Below, piece by piece: positions 34,423 through 42,916 of a stretch of DNA of 64,000 bases. Each line of letters opens with the position of its first letter. Position 1 is the stretch's first letter. A model generated the notes under the pieces. It was given only the letters and a program-made list of their open reading frames with translations. It did no database searches and was not told the origin of the DNA. Origin of the DNA: Mesorhizobium_K quangtriensis (GTDB taxonomy: Bacteria > Pseudomonadota > Alphaproteobacteria > Rhizobiales > Rhizobiaceae); contig NZ_JBEBMF010000005.1 of assembly GCF_040081925.1 (NCBI RefSeq), forward strand, positions 124,001 to 188,000. The letters are read 5' to 3'. Both the position numbers and the translations under genes were made by a program.

Positions 34423-35079
34423 TCACGGAGTGATCTTGGCTTTGGCTTCGGCGATCGCCTTGCGCAAGTGTTCGCCCTTTTCGCAATGGCAATCCATGAA
34501 CCCATGCACCGGGCAGGTCCGGCACATCTGTTCGAGACGTTTGCGCAGCGCCTGCCGGCCGCGATGTAAGCGGACGGTCACATTGTTCAATGACGTCCCC
34601 AAACTCTCAGCCAAACGGTCCCGCGGTTCTCCGAGAATATCGGCGCGCCAGATGATGTCGGCGTATTCTGCTTTCAGTGTCGGCAGTATGCGATAAAGGC
34701 AGTTGCAGATCGCCGCATCGAGCTCCTCATCGACGGGGTGGGTCTCGACCTCCGCCTGATCGATCACGATTTCACGTCGACGCCGGCGTGCCGCTTCTCG
34801 TTGATAGTCGACAATTGTCGTCGCCAGGATGCGGCCCAGCCAGCCGCGCACCATTCGAACATCGTGGAGTTGGGACGCGCGTTCGAGTGCCCGCAGCGAG
34901 AAGCGTTGCAAGACTTCATCGGCCGCGTCGCGATCGCCCAAGCGCCGCTGAAGGAACTGAAGGATTTGCTTTTGCGCCTCGACCAGGGCGTTTTGCACTG
35001 CGCGGTCGTGGTGCTTTGCAGCTTCGTCCTCCTTGACGCGACGGGGCGCTGGCTCGTCGTCTTGCAGGCTATCTGGCAC
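34423..35079 (-). CDS. ECF sigma factor with C-terminal Cys-rich tail
   Basis: The protein is 218 aa. Region 2 includes LGDRDAADEVLQRFSLRALERA and VRGWLGRILATTIVDYQRE; region 4 includes LAESLGTSLNNVTVRLHRGRQALRKRL. After region 4 a tail carries Cys 186, 189, 197 and 199 with His 192 and 198 (CRTCPVHG, then DCHCEKG). A Cys-rich C-terminal domain after sigma region 4 recalls CorE, the copper-responsive ECF sigma of Myxococcus, in which the tail senses the metal. That this one senses metal is an inference. No anti-sigma gene is adjacent; the DUF1109-like protein at 27092 is a candidate. FNR-like box 14 lies 73 bp upstream. Confidence 0.85.
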   Translation of the reverse strand: MPDSLQDDEPAPRRVKEDEAAKHHDRAVQNALVEAQKQILQFLQRRLGDRDAADEVLQRFSLRALERASQLHDVRMVRGWLGRILATTIVDYQREAARRRRREIVIDQAEVETHPVDEELDAAICNCLYRILPTLKAEYADIIWRADILGEPRDRLAESLGTSLNNVTVRLHRGRQALRKRLEQMCRTCPVHGFMDCHCEKGEHLRKAIAEAKAKITP

Positions 35080-35151
35080 GACGATCCTTTCTCCTTGATC
35101 CCAAGATGCACGTGACGCGCGGGCACACTGACAGCAGAAAACGTCAAGTCT

Positions 35152-35165
35152 TTAACCCAGATCAA
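35152..35165. promoter_or_regulatory. FNR-like box 14 (TTAACCCAGATCAA)
   Basis: TTAAC-CCAG-ATCAA, 73 bp upstream of the ECF sigma gene and about 215 bp before the truncated luxI on the other strand. It is the last box seen; none was found between here and 64 kb. Confidence 0.65.
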
Positions 35166-35379
35166 GGTTTGCTCTTGCGATCACCGGCGCCCGGTGCTTA
35201 GATCACCGTCTGAGCACCGGCAAGATCTGCGTTGCTGCTCACGGTTGATCGCCAGCGATTTGCGCCGCGGCGTCCCGCACGACACCTCCGATCGAAAGTT
35301 CAATGGAGCTTTGTGCCCATACAACGTGGGCGGTCAGCATGCGCAACTCGGCTTCGTCTTCATTGCCGAGGAGTTCAAC

Positions 35380-35934
35380 ATGCTCATGGTCATCCCCGGT
35401 TCGGACGTCAGTCGGCATGCCGCTCTGATGAACCGCGCTCATCGCTTTCGTCACCGCGTGTTCGTCGAGGAGAAGGGCTGGGAAGAGCTGCGTCAGCCCG
35501 ATGGTTGCGAGCGCGACCGGTTCGACGACGCGCATGCCGTTCATCATATCTGCCTGCGCGGCGAAGAAATCGTCGGTTATCAGCGCCTGCTGCCGACCAC
35601 CCGTCCGCACCTGCTAAGCGATGTGCTAACGGACCTTTGCCGGCGCTCGCCGCCGCGCGGCCCCCGTATTTTCGAGTGGACGCGGTTTTGTGTCGCGCAA
35701 GGCCACCGCGAAATGCGGCCGCGCGGCGATAGCCCGTTGCTCGAACTCGCGCAGGGCGTCGTCGAATGGGGGATGGCAAGCCGGGTCGACACCGTCACCG
35801 TCGCAATCGATTGGCGCCTGATGGTGATCGCCATGCAGCCTAACCATGCTCACATCCGTCGTTGCAAGGCTTTGGATGGGGAACCATGGAGAGGCAAGCT
35901 ACATCACCTTCAATCCGACCGCTGCTGGCGGTGA
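35380..35934 (+). pseudogene. Truncated LuxI-type acyl-homoserine lactone synthase
   Basis: From the ATG at 35380 (GAGGAG upstream) about 150 residues match the autoinducer synthase family: FRHRVFVEEKGWEELR, then FDDAHAVHHICL, YQRLLPTTRPHLLSDV and IFEWTRFCV. These carry the conserved Arg, Phe, Trp, Glu, Asp and Arg positions of LuxI proteins. After residue 153 or so (base about 35840) the homology stops, and the frame runs on for about 30 unrelated residues that overlap the virB1 gene start. The roughly 50-residue C-terminal part that shapes the acyl-chain pocket is missing. It is probably inactive, cut where the T4SS block begins. No luxR is visible. Confidence 0.7.
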
Positions 35935-36767
35935 CACTTGTCACAAGCATATGCGCGATCACACCGGGTAGAACATTGGCATCCGCACTATCTGCAAGGA
36001 TAGGTTCGCCGCTCACGATAGTCGCCGATACTTGGCATTCGGACGAGATTCTGCCATCAGCCGACACTGTCGCAGAAGCCCGTTGGGCGCGGCCGCAAGA
36101 CGATTATGTTTTGGGCGAGAGCGGCCATATCGCGCCTCAGGCGACGATCCCTGTGGTTCTTGTAGCACCAGCCACCAATGCACAGGAAGTTGGCAAGAAG
36201 AAAGATCATTTTGATATTGGTGACGAGGGCGCCGGTCCAGAATGCGGACCCTCGCCTGCGACACCTGCCGAGATCACGCGGCTCGTCGTGGAAGCTGCGC
36301 AGCGGCACTCGGTCGACGTCGGATTTGCTGTCGCGGTCGCAACAGCCGAAAGCCGGCTCGATAGGCTGCGCAATTCCCCAAAGGGCGCACGCGGCCCGAT
36401 GCAGCTCATGCCGGAAACCGCGGATCGGCTCGGCGTTAACGACATCTGCGATCCAGAAGAAAACATCGATGGCGGTGTTCGCTATCTGCGGGAGCTGTCC
36501 GACGAATTCCGCAATCCGCTGCTGGTGGCCGCCGCCTACAACGCGGGCGAGGGTCGTGTGCGCGAGCATGGCGGCATTCCCCCATTCAAGGAAACAGTCG
36601 GCTACGTCGCCGAAGTGCTCAACATCCAAATGGGTCTTGAGGGAAACGGTGTAACCGCAAGCGAACGGCGTGACCCAGCCGAAGATCCGCAACATCCGTC
36701 CAATGTCAGCGGGGTGATCACCTCGCGCGATCACCGCCAGTGGGTCGGCGGCGTCATGCACTTTTAG
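35886..36767 (+). CDS. virB1: VirB1-like lytic transglycosylase
   Basis: The protein is 293 aa from the ATG at 35886. An N-terminal hydrophobic signal is followed by a linker of about 100 residues, then the SLT domain: ATAESRLDRLRNSPKGARGPMQLMP in pieces, with catalytic Glu in AESR, then VAAAYNAGEGRVREHGGIPPFKET. It opens peptidoglycan for the secretion channel. It is the first gene of the virB operon and starts within the tail of the broken luxI frame, with no obvious promoter in the short gap. Confidence 0.88.
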   Translation: MERQATSPSIRPLLAVTLVTSICAITPGRTLASALSARIGSPLTIVADTWHSDEILPSADTVAEARWARPQDDYVLGESGHIAPQATIPVVLVAPATNAQEVGKKKDHFDIGDEGAGPECGPSPATPAEITRLVVEAAQRHSVDVGFAVAVATAESRLDRLRNSPKGARGPMQLMPETADRLGVNDICDPEENIDGGVRYLRELSDEFRNPLLVAAAYNAGEGRVREHGGIPPFKETVGYVAEVLNIQMGLEGNGVTASERRDPAEDPQHPSNVSGVITSRDHRQWVGGVMHF

Positions 36768-36779
36768 CTGGAGGCCACC

Positions 36780-37115
36780 ATGAACCAGATCTCTCGTTCG
36801 CCCGTCGCAAGACCCTTGAGACAGCAGATTGCCTTTGCCGCAATCATGTTTTCCTGTCTCCTGATCGTTGACCCCGCCTTCGCGCAATCGTCAGGGGCAT
36901 TCGCGCCGCTCGAAACTGCGGTCCAGATGATTGTCGATTTCATCACGGGCCCGTTTGGCCGGCTGCTCGCGATCATCGCGGTTATAGCGCTCGGCTTCCT
37001 TGCCTTCGCAGGACGCTTGTCCTGGTTCACCGCCGGCGCGGTCGTCCTCGGCATCGGCCTCGTATTCGGAGCGCCGGCTATCGTCGACGAGATGATCGCG
37101 GCGGTGGGGAACTGA
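36780..37115 (+). CDS. virB2: VirB2-like pilin
   Basis: The protein is 111 aa. A long signal sequence ends ...DPAFA before QSSGAF. The mature part has two hydrophobic helices separated by a short polar loop (FAGRLSW), as in VirB2/TrbC pilins. It follows virB1 by 12 bp and precedes virB3 by 3 bp. Confidence 0.88.
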   Translation: MNQISRSPVARPLRQQIAFAAIMFSCLLIVDPAFAQSSGAFAPLETAVQMIVDFITGPFGRLLAIIAVIALGFLAFAGRLSWFTAGAVVLGIGLVFGAPAIVDEMIAAVGN

Positions 37116-37118
37116 GCC

Positions 37119-37418
37119 ATGGCCGAGTTCACCGACGAGAAGCCGCAACTGACGCCGCTGGTGATCGGCCTTACCCGGCCTCCAATGATGTGGGGAATTC
37201 CGCTCAACGCGTTCTACATCATCGTCGGCTTCACGCTGATCGCTTTCCTGGTGAGCACGAGCTTCTGGTCGGCGCTAATCGCCCCCCTGATCTATCTGGC
37301 GCTGTTTGCCCTATGCAGCCGCGACATCCGGGTCCTCGATCTCGCGCAGGTCGTCGGCCGGCGCACGCCGCGGACACCGAACCGGCTGTTCTGGCGCACC
37401 AATTCGTACGGGCCATGA
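37119..37418 (+). CDS. virB3: VirB3-like T4SS inner-membrane protein
   Basis: The protein is 99 aa with the family start PLVIGLTRPPMMWGIPLNAF and one or two membrane helices. The stop overlaps the virB4 start (ATGA). Confidence 0.88.
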   Translation: MAEFTDEKPQLTPLVIGLTRPPMMWGIPLNAFYIIVGFTLIAFLVSTSFWSALIAPLIYLALFALCSRDIRVLDLAQVVGRRTPRTPNRLFWRTNSYGP

Positions 37419-39835
37419 CAATGTTGAACGTCGTCATCGAAGAGCTGGGGTTTGGCCGCGAGCAGCGCCGCGAGCGCGCGATGTCGACCCACATTCCATA
37501 TCTGCGCCATGTCGCCAATAGCGTCATCGGTCTCGAGAGCGGCGCGATCCTGTCCGTGATCAAGTTGGATGGTTTGTTCTTCCAGACCGAGGACCAGGCC
37601 GAGCTCAACATGCGCGCCGCTGTCCAGAATACGATGATCCGCGCGCTCGGCTCCAGCCGCTATTCGCTCTGGTCGACGGTGATCCGCAAGGAGGTCAAGC
37701 CCTCGATCGGCGGCGCCTTCTCGGACCCGTTCTGCGATTTTCTGAACACGCGGTATATGGCATCGCTGCGCGACAAACGCATGTTCACCAACGAACTCTA
37801 CCTCACCATCGTTCGCTCCGGCATGCGAGGCGCGCTGGGCGCCGCCGAGACGTTTTCAAACCTGCTCGATCGTTCTTCCGGTTTCGAGGTACGACAACAG
37901 CGTTTGCACGAGCGGGTCAGCGAGCTCGAAGAGATTGTCGGTAACATCTCGCGTGAGCTGCAGAAGTACGGGGCGCGGCCGCTCGGCATCGTGTCCCGGG
38001 ACGGCGAACCCTATTCGGAACCTTGCGCCTTCTTCAACACGATCCTCACCTGCGGCGCCCCGCGCGACATGCGTCTGCCACGCATGGGCATCCGAAGCTA
38101 TGTCGGCTCGTCGCGATTGCACTTCTCCAAGCGGACATTGCAGGCGCAGGGACCGACGGAGGCCGAGAACCGTTTTGGGGCTATGCTGTCGATCAAGGAG
38201 TATCCGCCGTTCTCGGGACCGGGAATGCTCGACGGCCTCCTGCAGATGAACCACGAGTTCATCTGCACACAGTCGTTCACGCTCGCCGACAAGCCGATCG
38301 CCCAGGAGCGCATATCGCGCCTGCAGCGCCAGATCCACGCGTCGGATGAATCGGGCAGCACAGTCGAAACCGATATCGACTTCGCGCTCAACAGCCTGCT
38401 CAACCAGGAGGCTGTGTTCGGCTATCACCATTTCAGCCTGCTCTGCCTCTCGCGCGACCTTGCCGGTCTCGACAAGGCCGTCGCCGAACTCGGCTCCTGC
38501 CTCACCGACATGAACATCAACTGGCTGCGCGAGGACCTCAACATGGAGGCCTCGTTCTGGGCGCAGCTGCCGGGCAACCACGCCTACATCGCGCGTTCCT
38601 GCATGCTGTCGAGCGCCAACTTTTCCGGATTTTCGTCACTGCACAATTTCGCGACGGGGAAGGCTTCGGATGTCCACTGGGGTCTGCCGATCTCGATCCT
38701 CGAGACGACGTCACAGACACCTTACCGGTTCAACTTCCACCAGCGCGACATCGGCCACTTTCTGGTGACTGGCCCGACCGGTTCGGGAAAAACCGTGGCG
38801 CTCACCTTCCTGCTTGCCCAGGCGTTTCGGATTTCTCCGGAGCCCCGGGCGGTCTTCTTCGACAAGGATCGTGGCGCGGAGATCTTCATCCGAGCCGTCG
38901 GGGGCGACTATGAGGTCCTGCAGCCTGGCGTCGCCACCGGCTTCAATCCGCTGCAGCTCGAAAACAACGCCGCAAACCGCGAGTTCCTGCATCGCCTTCT
39001 CAAGGCCATGCTCGACCCGGCGGACGGCAGCGGCTTCTCCCAGGAAGAAGAAGACACGCTCGAGCGGGCCATCGGCCGCATTTGCCAGGAGCCAATCGAG
39101 CAGCGCACGCTTGCCAATCTGTCCGGGCTGTTGATGGGCAGATCACGTTCCGACGCCAACGATCTCCAGTCGCGCCTGCGTCCATGGTTCGAGGGTGAGA
39201 AGGCTTGGCTGTTCAATGCGCCGCGCGACGTGTTGTCCTTTTCCGGCCGGCGGATCTTCGGCTTCGACATGACGCATATTCTCGACAACAGGGAAGTGCG
39301 CACACCGGCGCTGATGTATCTCTACCACCGGCTGGACGAACTGCTGACGGGCGAGCCAGTCCTCATCTTCATGGACGAGGGCTGGAAGCTTCTGCAGGAT
39401 CCCGTCTTTTCCAACTACATCGTCGACAAGATGAAGACGATCCGCAAGCTCAACGGCATCGTCGGATTCGGCACACAGTCGGCGGCTGACATTGCCAGAT
39501 CCCCTCAATCGCACACGCTGATCGAGCAGTCCGCCACCAATCTGCATTTCCCGAACCCGCGGGCCGACGAGGAAAGTTACATCCGCCGTTTCGGCCTGAC
39601 GGCCAAGGAGTATTCCTTCATCCGCAACACCCCGCCCGAGCGGCGGACCTTCCTGATCAAACACGGCAACGATTCCGTTATCGCCAGGCTCGATCTCTCG
39701 TCGATGCCGGACCTGGTACGCGTGATGTCCGGACGCAAGGAAACGATCGAGCAGTGCGCAGCACTTCGCGCCCGGCTAGGCGACGACCCGGCAAACTGGT
39801 TGCCCGAATTCTGCGGTTGGGAGCGTGCGGCATGA
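37415..39835 (+). CDS. virB4: VirB4-like T4SS ATPase
   Basis: The protein is 806 aa from an ATG overlapping virB3; the frame upstream of it is out-of-frame virB3 sequence. Walker A GPTGSGKT is at 453-460, with Walker B FMDEGWKLLQDP and the AAA motifs FGTQSAADI and NLHFPNPRADEE. It powers pilus biogenesis and substrate transfer. It overlaps the next gene by 4 bp. Confidence 0.95.
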   Translation: MTMLNVVIEELGFGREQRRERAMSTHIPYLRHVANSVIGLESGAILSVIKLDGLFFQTEDQAELNMRAAVQNTMIRALGSSRYSLWSTVIRKEVKPSIGGAFSDPFCDFLNTRYMASLRDKRMFTNELYLTIVRSGMRGALGAAETFSNLLDRSSGFEVRQQRLHERVSELEEIVGNISRELQKYGARPLGIVSRDGEPYSEPCAFFNTILTCGAPRDMRLPRMGIRSYVGSSRLHFSKRTLQAQGPTEAENRFGAMLSIKEYPPFSGPGMLDGLLQMNHEFICTQSFTLADKPIAQERISRLQRQIHASDESGSTVETDIDFALNSLLNQEAVFGYHHFSLLCLSRDLAGLDKAVAELGSCLTDMNINWLREDLNMEASFWAQLPGNHAYIARSCMLSSANFSGFSSLHNFATGKASDVHWGLPISILETTSQTPYRFNFHQRDIGHFLVTGPTGSGKTVALTFLLAQAFRISPEPRAVFFDKDRGAEIFIRAVGGDYEVLQPGVATGFNPLQLENNAANREFLHRLLKAMLDPADGSGFSQEEEDTLERAIGRICQEPIEQRTLANLSGLLMGRSRSDANDLQSRLRPWFEGEKAWLFNAPRDVLSFSGRRIFGFDMTHILDNREVRTPALMYLYHRLDELLTGEPVLIFMDEGWKLLQDPVFSNYIVDKMKTIRKLNGIVGFGTQSAADIARSPQSHTLIEQSATNLHFPNPRADEESYIRRFGLTAKEYSFIRNTPPERRTFLIKHGNDSVIARLDLSSMPDLVRVMSGRKETIEQCAALRARLGDDPANWLPEFCGWERAA

Positions 39836-40908
39836 TCAAGCGAAACTTTTTGCCTTTGGCCCTTCTGCCGGCTTTCGCTGCGGCCCCGGCCTTGGCCGAC
39901 ATTCCGACCATCGACGGGACGGTGCTTGACGAACGCGAGGATCGCGACCGGAAAACCGGCGAGATCGAGAAGGTCGACGAGGAGCGCTACGTCAACAGCC
40001 AGAGCGTCACCTGCTCGATGTACCGGCCTGGCCGCAAAGATGATCCGGTTGCCGCGGCGAACGCCAACCGCGCCATTGCCAGCCTGGTACGCAGGATAGC
40101 GCGGGAGGAAGGCGTCGACGAGAACCAGCTTTTAGCGCTCGTCTACCAGGAGAGCCGGTTCAACCCGTGCGCAAAATCCCCGGCTGGCGCGATCGGCCTT
40201 GCCCAGTTGATGCCGGGGACCGCCGGCGACCTCGGCGTGGATCCCTACAACATCGAGCAGAACCTGCGTGGCGGCGCGCGTTACTACAAGCAGCAACTGC
40301 GAAAGTACAACGGCAATGTCTCGTTGGCGCTTGCAGCCTACAATGCGGGCGCAGGCAACGTGAACAAATATGGCGGCATCCCGCCCTTCAAGGAAACCCA
40401 AGGCTATGTCGCCAACATAACGCGAAAGTGGCTGCCGGCGTTCGGCGGCTCCGACAAGTCCGGCATTCCGCTCAACTATGGCGGCGGTGGTGCCTATGAC
40501 AACGCGCGGACTAGCACCATGAATGCGATGGGATTGACTGCCGCAATCGGGGAGGGGTCCGGCGACGTCTCGTCCTGGCTCACGCAACTCGGCGGGATGG
40601 GGTCCGGCACAATCCAGGACAGCTGGGATCACAATTCCGGTGCGCGCAACGCGAACATCGAACTCATCAACCGGCTGATCCTGCTTGGCACCGCGTTCGC
40701 CGACCTCACCAATTCCAGCAATGCCGTGACGCTGGGCGATATTTCCGGAGCTAACCGGTCGACCCGATACGATGGAGACGATGGCGATGACGATCGGCCG
40801 GTCGCCGGCTTTTGCGACGAGCGGGCAGGGCTCGTCTGGGATGCCGATGCCAGAGGCTGTGTTCTGCGCATCGATGCGCAGGCGGAACTTCAACTCGAGA
40901 CACAATGA
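39832..40908 (+). CDS. Second lytic transglycosylase with VirB5-like N-terminus
   Basis: The protein is 358 aa. A signal peptide ends ...PALA before DIPTIDGTVLDERED. An SLT domain follows (YQESRFNPCAKSPAGAIGLAQLMPGTA in pieces, with catalytic Glu in QESR, then ALAAYNAGAGNVNKYGGIPPFKET). After it comes a 150-residue extension with a Gly-rich part and an acidic DGDDGDDDRP stretch. The mature N-terminus (ADIPTID) closely matches that of the VirB5-like protein directly downstream (ADIPVID), and the extension recalls helical VirB5 segments. It may be a pilus-tip or channel-associated hydrolase. A second transglycosylase inside a virB operon is unusual. Confidence 0.85.
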   Translation: MIKRNFLPLALLPAFAAAPALADIPTIDGTVLDEREDRDRKTGEIEKVDEERYVNSQSVTCSMYRPGRKDDPVAAANANRAIASLVRRIAREEGVDENQLLALVYQESRFNPCAKSPAGAIGLAQLMPGTAGDLGVDPYNIEQNLRGGARYYKQQLRKYNGNVSLALAAYNAGAGNVNKYGGIPPFKETQGYVANITRKWLPAFGGSDKSGIPLNYGGGGAYDNARTSTMNAMGLTAAIGEGSGDVSSWLTQLGGMGSGTIQDSWDHNSGARNANIELINRLILLGTAFADLTNSSNAVTLGDISGANRSTRYDGDDGDDDRPVAGFCDERAGLVWDADARGCVLRIDAQAELQLETQ

Positions 40909-40919
40909 TGGAGGTCACG

Positions 40920-41618
40920 ATGAAGCGTTCGATTTCGATAGTGCTAGCTCTTCGAGCCGGCATTCTGCCTGCTATGGCCGACATTCCGGTTATCGACAAG
41001 ACCAACTACGCGGTCGCCCGCGATACCGCCGAAAAGACGGGAAAAATCCTCGATACGAACAAGGAAATCCTCACCACCGTCGAGGAGACCCTGAAGGCTG
41101 TGACCGGCGATCGCGGCGGAGACACAGGTCCGCTGAAGGATATCGCGATCAGCAACGGTTTTACCGTCTCGTCGATACCGTCCTTCGACAGCCTCCTGAA
41201 GAGCGGGATCGCCGACTTCGGATCGCTTGATCCAAAAGTCATCGAAGCTGCCACGCTGTTTATCAATGGCCTTCAGCTGGTCAAATCTCTGTCCGGGAAA
41301 GAGAACAGCTCGCTCTCCAGCGACAAATCCTATGAAGAGCTCATGAAAACGGTCATGGGCGTCTCGGCGCTTATCACCGGTTCTCAAGCTGCGGTCGAAA
41401 CGCGGCGCTCCGCCCTCGAAGGCGCGGGCGTTGAAATCGGCAAGGCCGAGGACATCAAGGGCTCGATCGACCAGAACACGCAGCTTCAGGTCCAGACCGG
41501 CCTGACACTCAATGAGATGATCGGCGTGCTGAACGGCGGTGTGCAGTCTCTGCATGCGGAAAACCAGCGCAAGCTGACCGACATGTCAAATACCAAAAAG
41601 GCATTGCAGTACGAATGA
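40920..41618 (+). CDS. virB5: VirB5-like pilus-tip protein
   Basis: The protein is 232 aa from the ATG at 40920 with GGAGG six bases upstream. A signal peptide ends ...LPAMA before DIPVIDKTN. The rest is predicted mainly helical, with the VirB5-like N-terminal pattern of repeated Thr/Lys-rich heptads (AEKTGKILDTNKEIL). VirB5 sits at the pilus tip and helps contact the recipient. The identification rests on the pattern, the size and the position between virB4 and virB6. Confidence 0.75.
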   Translation: MKRSISIVLALRAGILPAMADIPVIDKTNYAVARDTAEKTGKILDTNKEILTTVEETLKAVTGDRGGDTGPLKDIAISNGFTVSSIPSFDSLLKSGIADFGSLDPKVIEAATLFINGLQLVKSLSGKENSSLSSDKSYEELMKTVMGVSALITGSQAAVETRRSALEGAGVEIGKAEDIKGSIDQNTQLQVQTGLTLNEMIGVLNGGVQSLHAENQRKLTDMSNTKKALQYE

Positions 41619-41851
41619 GAGGCCGTCGATGCGCCGTGACCGCCCTTTCACTCACGCTGGCCGCTCTCGCCAACGGGTGCGGTACGCCGCGCGAGAAAAC
41701 CGCGCCGTGCAAGCGGCCAGCCAATTTGTCGAGCTACGTCGCCACGGAAAGCGAATGTGGGCCGATGATGTCGGTAAATACCAACAGGGCCGCGGCCTTG
41801 GAGGCGGTCCAGGACCTGGCGGCCAAGGGCGATGAGTGGGACGAAGAGTAG
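41615..41851 (+). CDS. Small lipoprotein (Eex/VirB7-like position)
   Basis: The protein is 78 aa, starting within the virB5 stop (ATGA). The signal peptide has a lipobox LANGC at about residues 18-22, then CGTPREKTAPCK and a Cys pair in the mature part (Cys 32 and 48). Small lipoproteins between virB5 and virB6 often act in entry exclusion or as VirB7. I cannot tell which from sequence. Confidence 0.65.
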   Translation: MRGRRCAVTALSLTLAALANGCGTPREKTAPCKRPANLSSYVATESECGPMMSVNTNRAAALEAVQDLAAKGDEWDEE

Positions 41852-41860
41852 GGCAGGGCG

Positions 41861-42871
41861 GTGGACGACTTTATTGGCGAACTGTTGGATCGGATCGATG
41901 CGTCGGGACAGAACTTTTCCCAGAACGCCTACGAGACTCTGAGCCAGGATCTCGAACCGCTTCTTCGTCTGCTTTTTATCCTTGCGGTCCTGTTCTACGG
42001 GGTGCAGCTCTTCCTCGGAGCGTCGCGTCTCAGCGTCGCCGAGATCATCGGACGACTGGTGCGGGTCTTCGTCATCCTGGTGCTGGTCGGCACCTGGTCG
42101 AACTTCAACGAGCTTGTCTATGAGTGGCTGACCGAGGTCCCGGAAGCGGCGGGCCGCGCCATCCTGGCGGCATCGGGAACTGGTGTCACCGAGCCCACCA
42201 ACGGACTTTCACAAATCTGGAAGACGGCCAATGTCGCGGCGGCGGCATTTTCAGAACAAGCAGGCTATCTGTCCGTGCTTCCGGCCTTGATCGGTATGAT
42301 CATCATGGTCTTTGCCGGATTGTTCGTCGCCATCGCGCTCGGCATTCTCGTCCTCGCCAAGGTCGTGCTGTGGGTGTTGCTCGGCACCGCGCCCATTTTC
42401 ATCGCGTGCTTTTTCTTCGATGCGACACGCAGTTATGCGATGGGTTGGCTCAACCAGTCACTGCTCTACGCGATCATTCCTCTGTTCGTCTATGTGATCG
42501 CCGCGTTCCTGATCGCGGCGATGGAGCCGGAACTCACGGCGATCGACGGCATCTCCGGCGATCGCGAGCTGAAGCTCAGCGATTTCGCAGCCTTTATCAT
42601 GCTGTGCCTGGCGGGCAGTTTCGTTCTTCTGCAGGTACAATCCCTCGCACAGGGCATAGCTGGCGGACTGGCGACACCAGTCGGTCCGCGATCCCGGCAG
42701 ATGACCGGCCGGAGCATCTTCTGGGGCCGCGCGGCGATCGGCATCTCAGCCCGCCAGACGCAGGCAGCCGTCCACCGGGTCCAAGCACGACTTCAGTCAC
42801 CACGGCCGGACGGCGCCGGAGCCTCCATGCAGCGCGCAATCACATCGAACGGAACTCCGAGGCAATCGTGA
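41861..42871 (+). CDS. virB6: VirB6/TrbL-like membrane protein
   Basis: The protein is 336 aa with a GTG start and a GGGCAGGG stretch upstream. At least six membrane helices are visible, with the long periplasmic loop between the second and third (about 90-145). The conserved ILAKVVLWVLLGTAPIFIACFFF stretch, split across a helix, has the family Trp and Gly-Thr-Ala-Pro. It forms the inner-membrane channel. The C-terminal 65 residues are basic and cytoplasmic. Confidence 0.9.
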   Translation: MDDFIGELLDRIDASGQNFSQNAYETLSQDLEPLLRLLFILAVLFYGVQLFLGASRLSVAEIIGRLVRVFVILVLVGTWSNFNELVYEWLTEVPEAAGRAILAASGTGVTEPTNGLSQIWKTANVAAAAFSEQAGYLSVLPALIGMIIMVFAGLFVAIALGILVLAKVVLWVLLGTAPIFIACFFFDATRSYAMGWLNQSLLYAIIPLFVYVIAAFLIAAMEPELTAIDGISGDRELKLSDFAAFIMLCLAGSFVLLQVQSLAQGIAGGLATPVGPRSRQMTGRSIFWGRAAIGISARQTQAAVHRVQARLQSPRPDGAGASMQRAITSNGTPRQS

Positions 42872-42916
42872 GCGGCGAGACCATGCACGGTCGTGAACAA
42901 CAGAAGCAGGGCAGGG

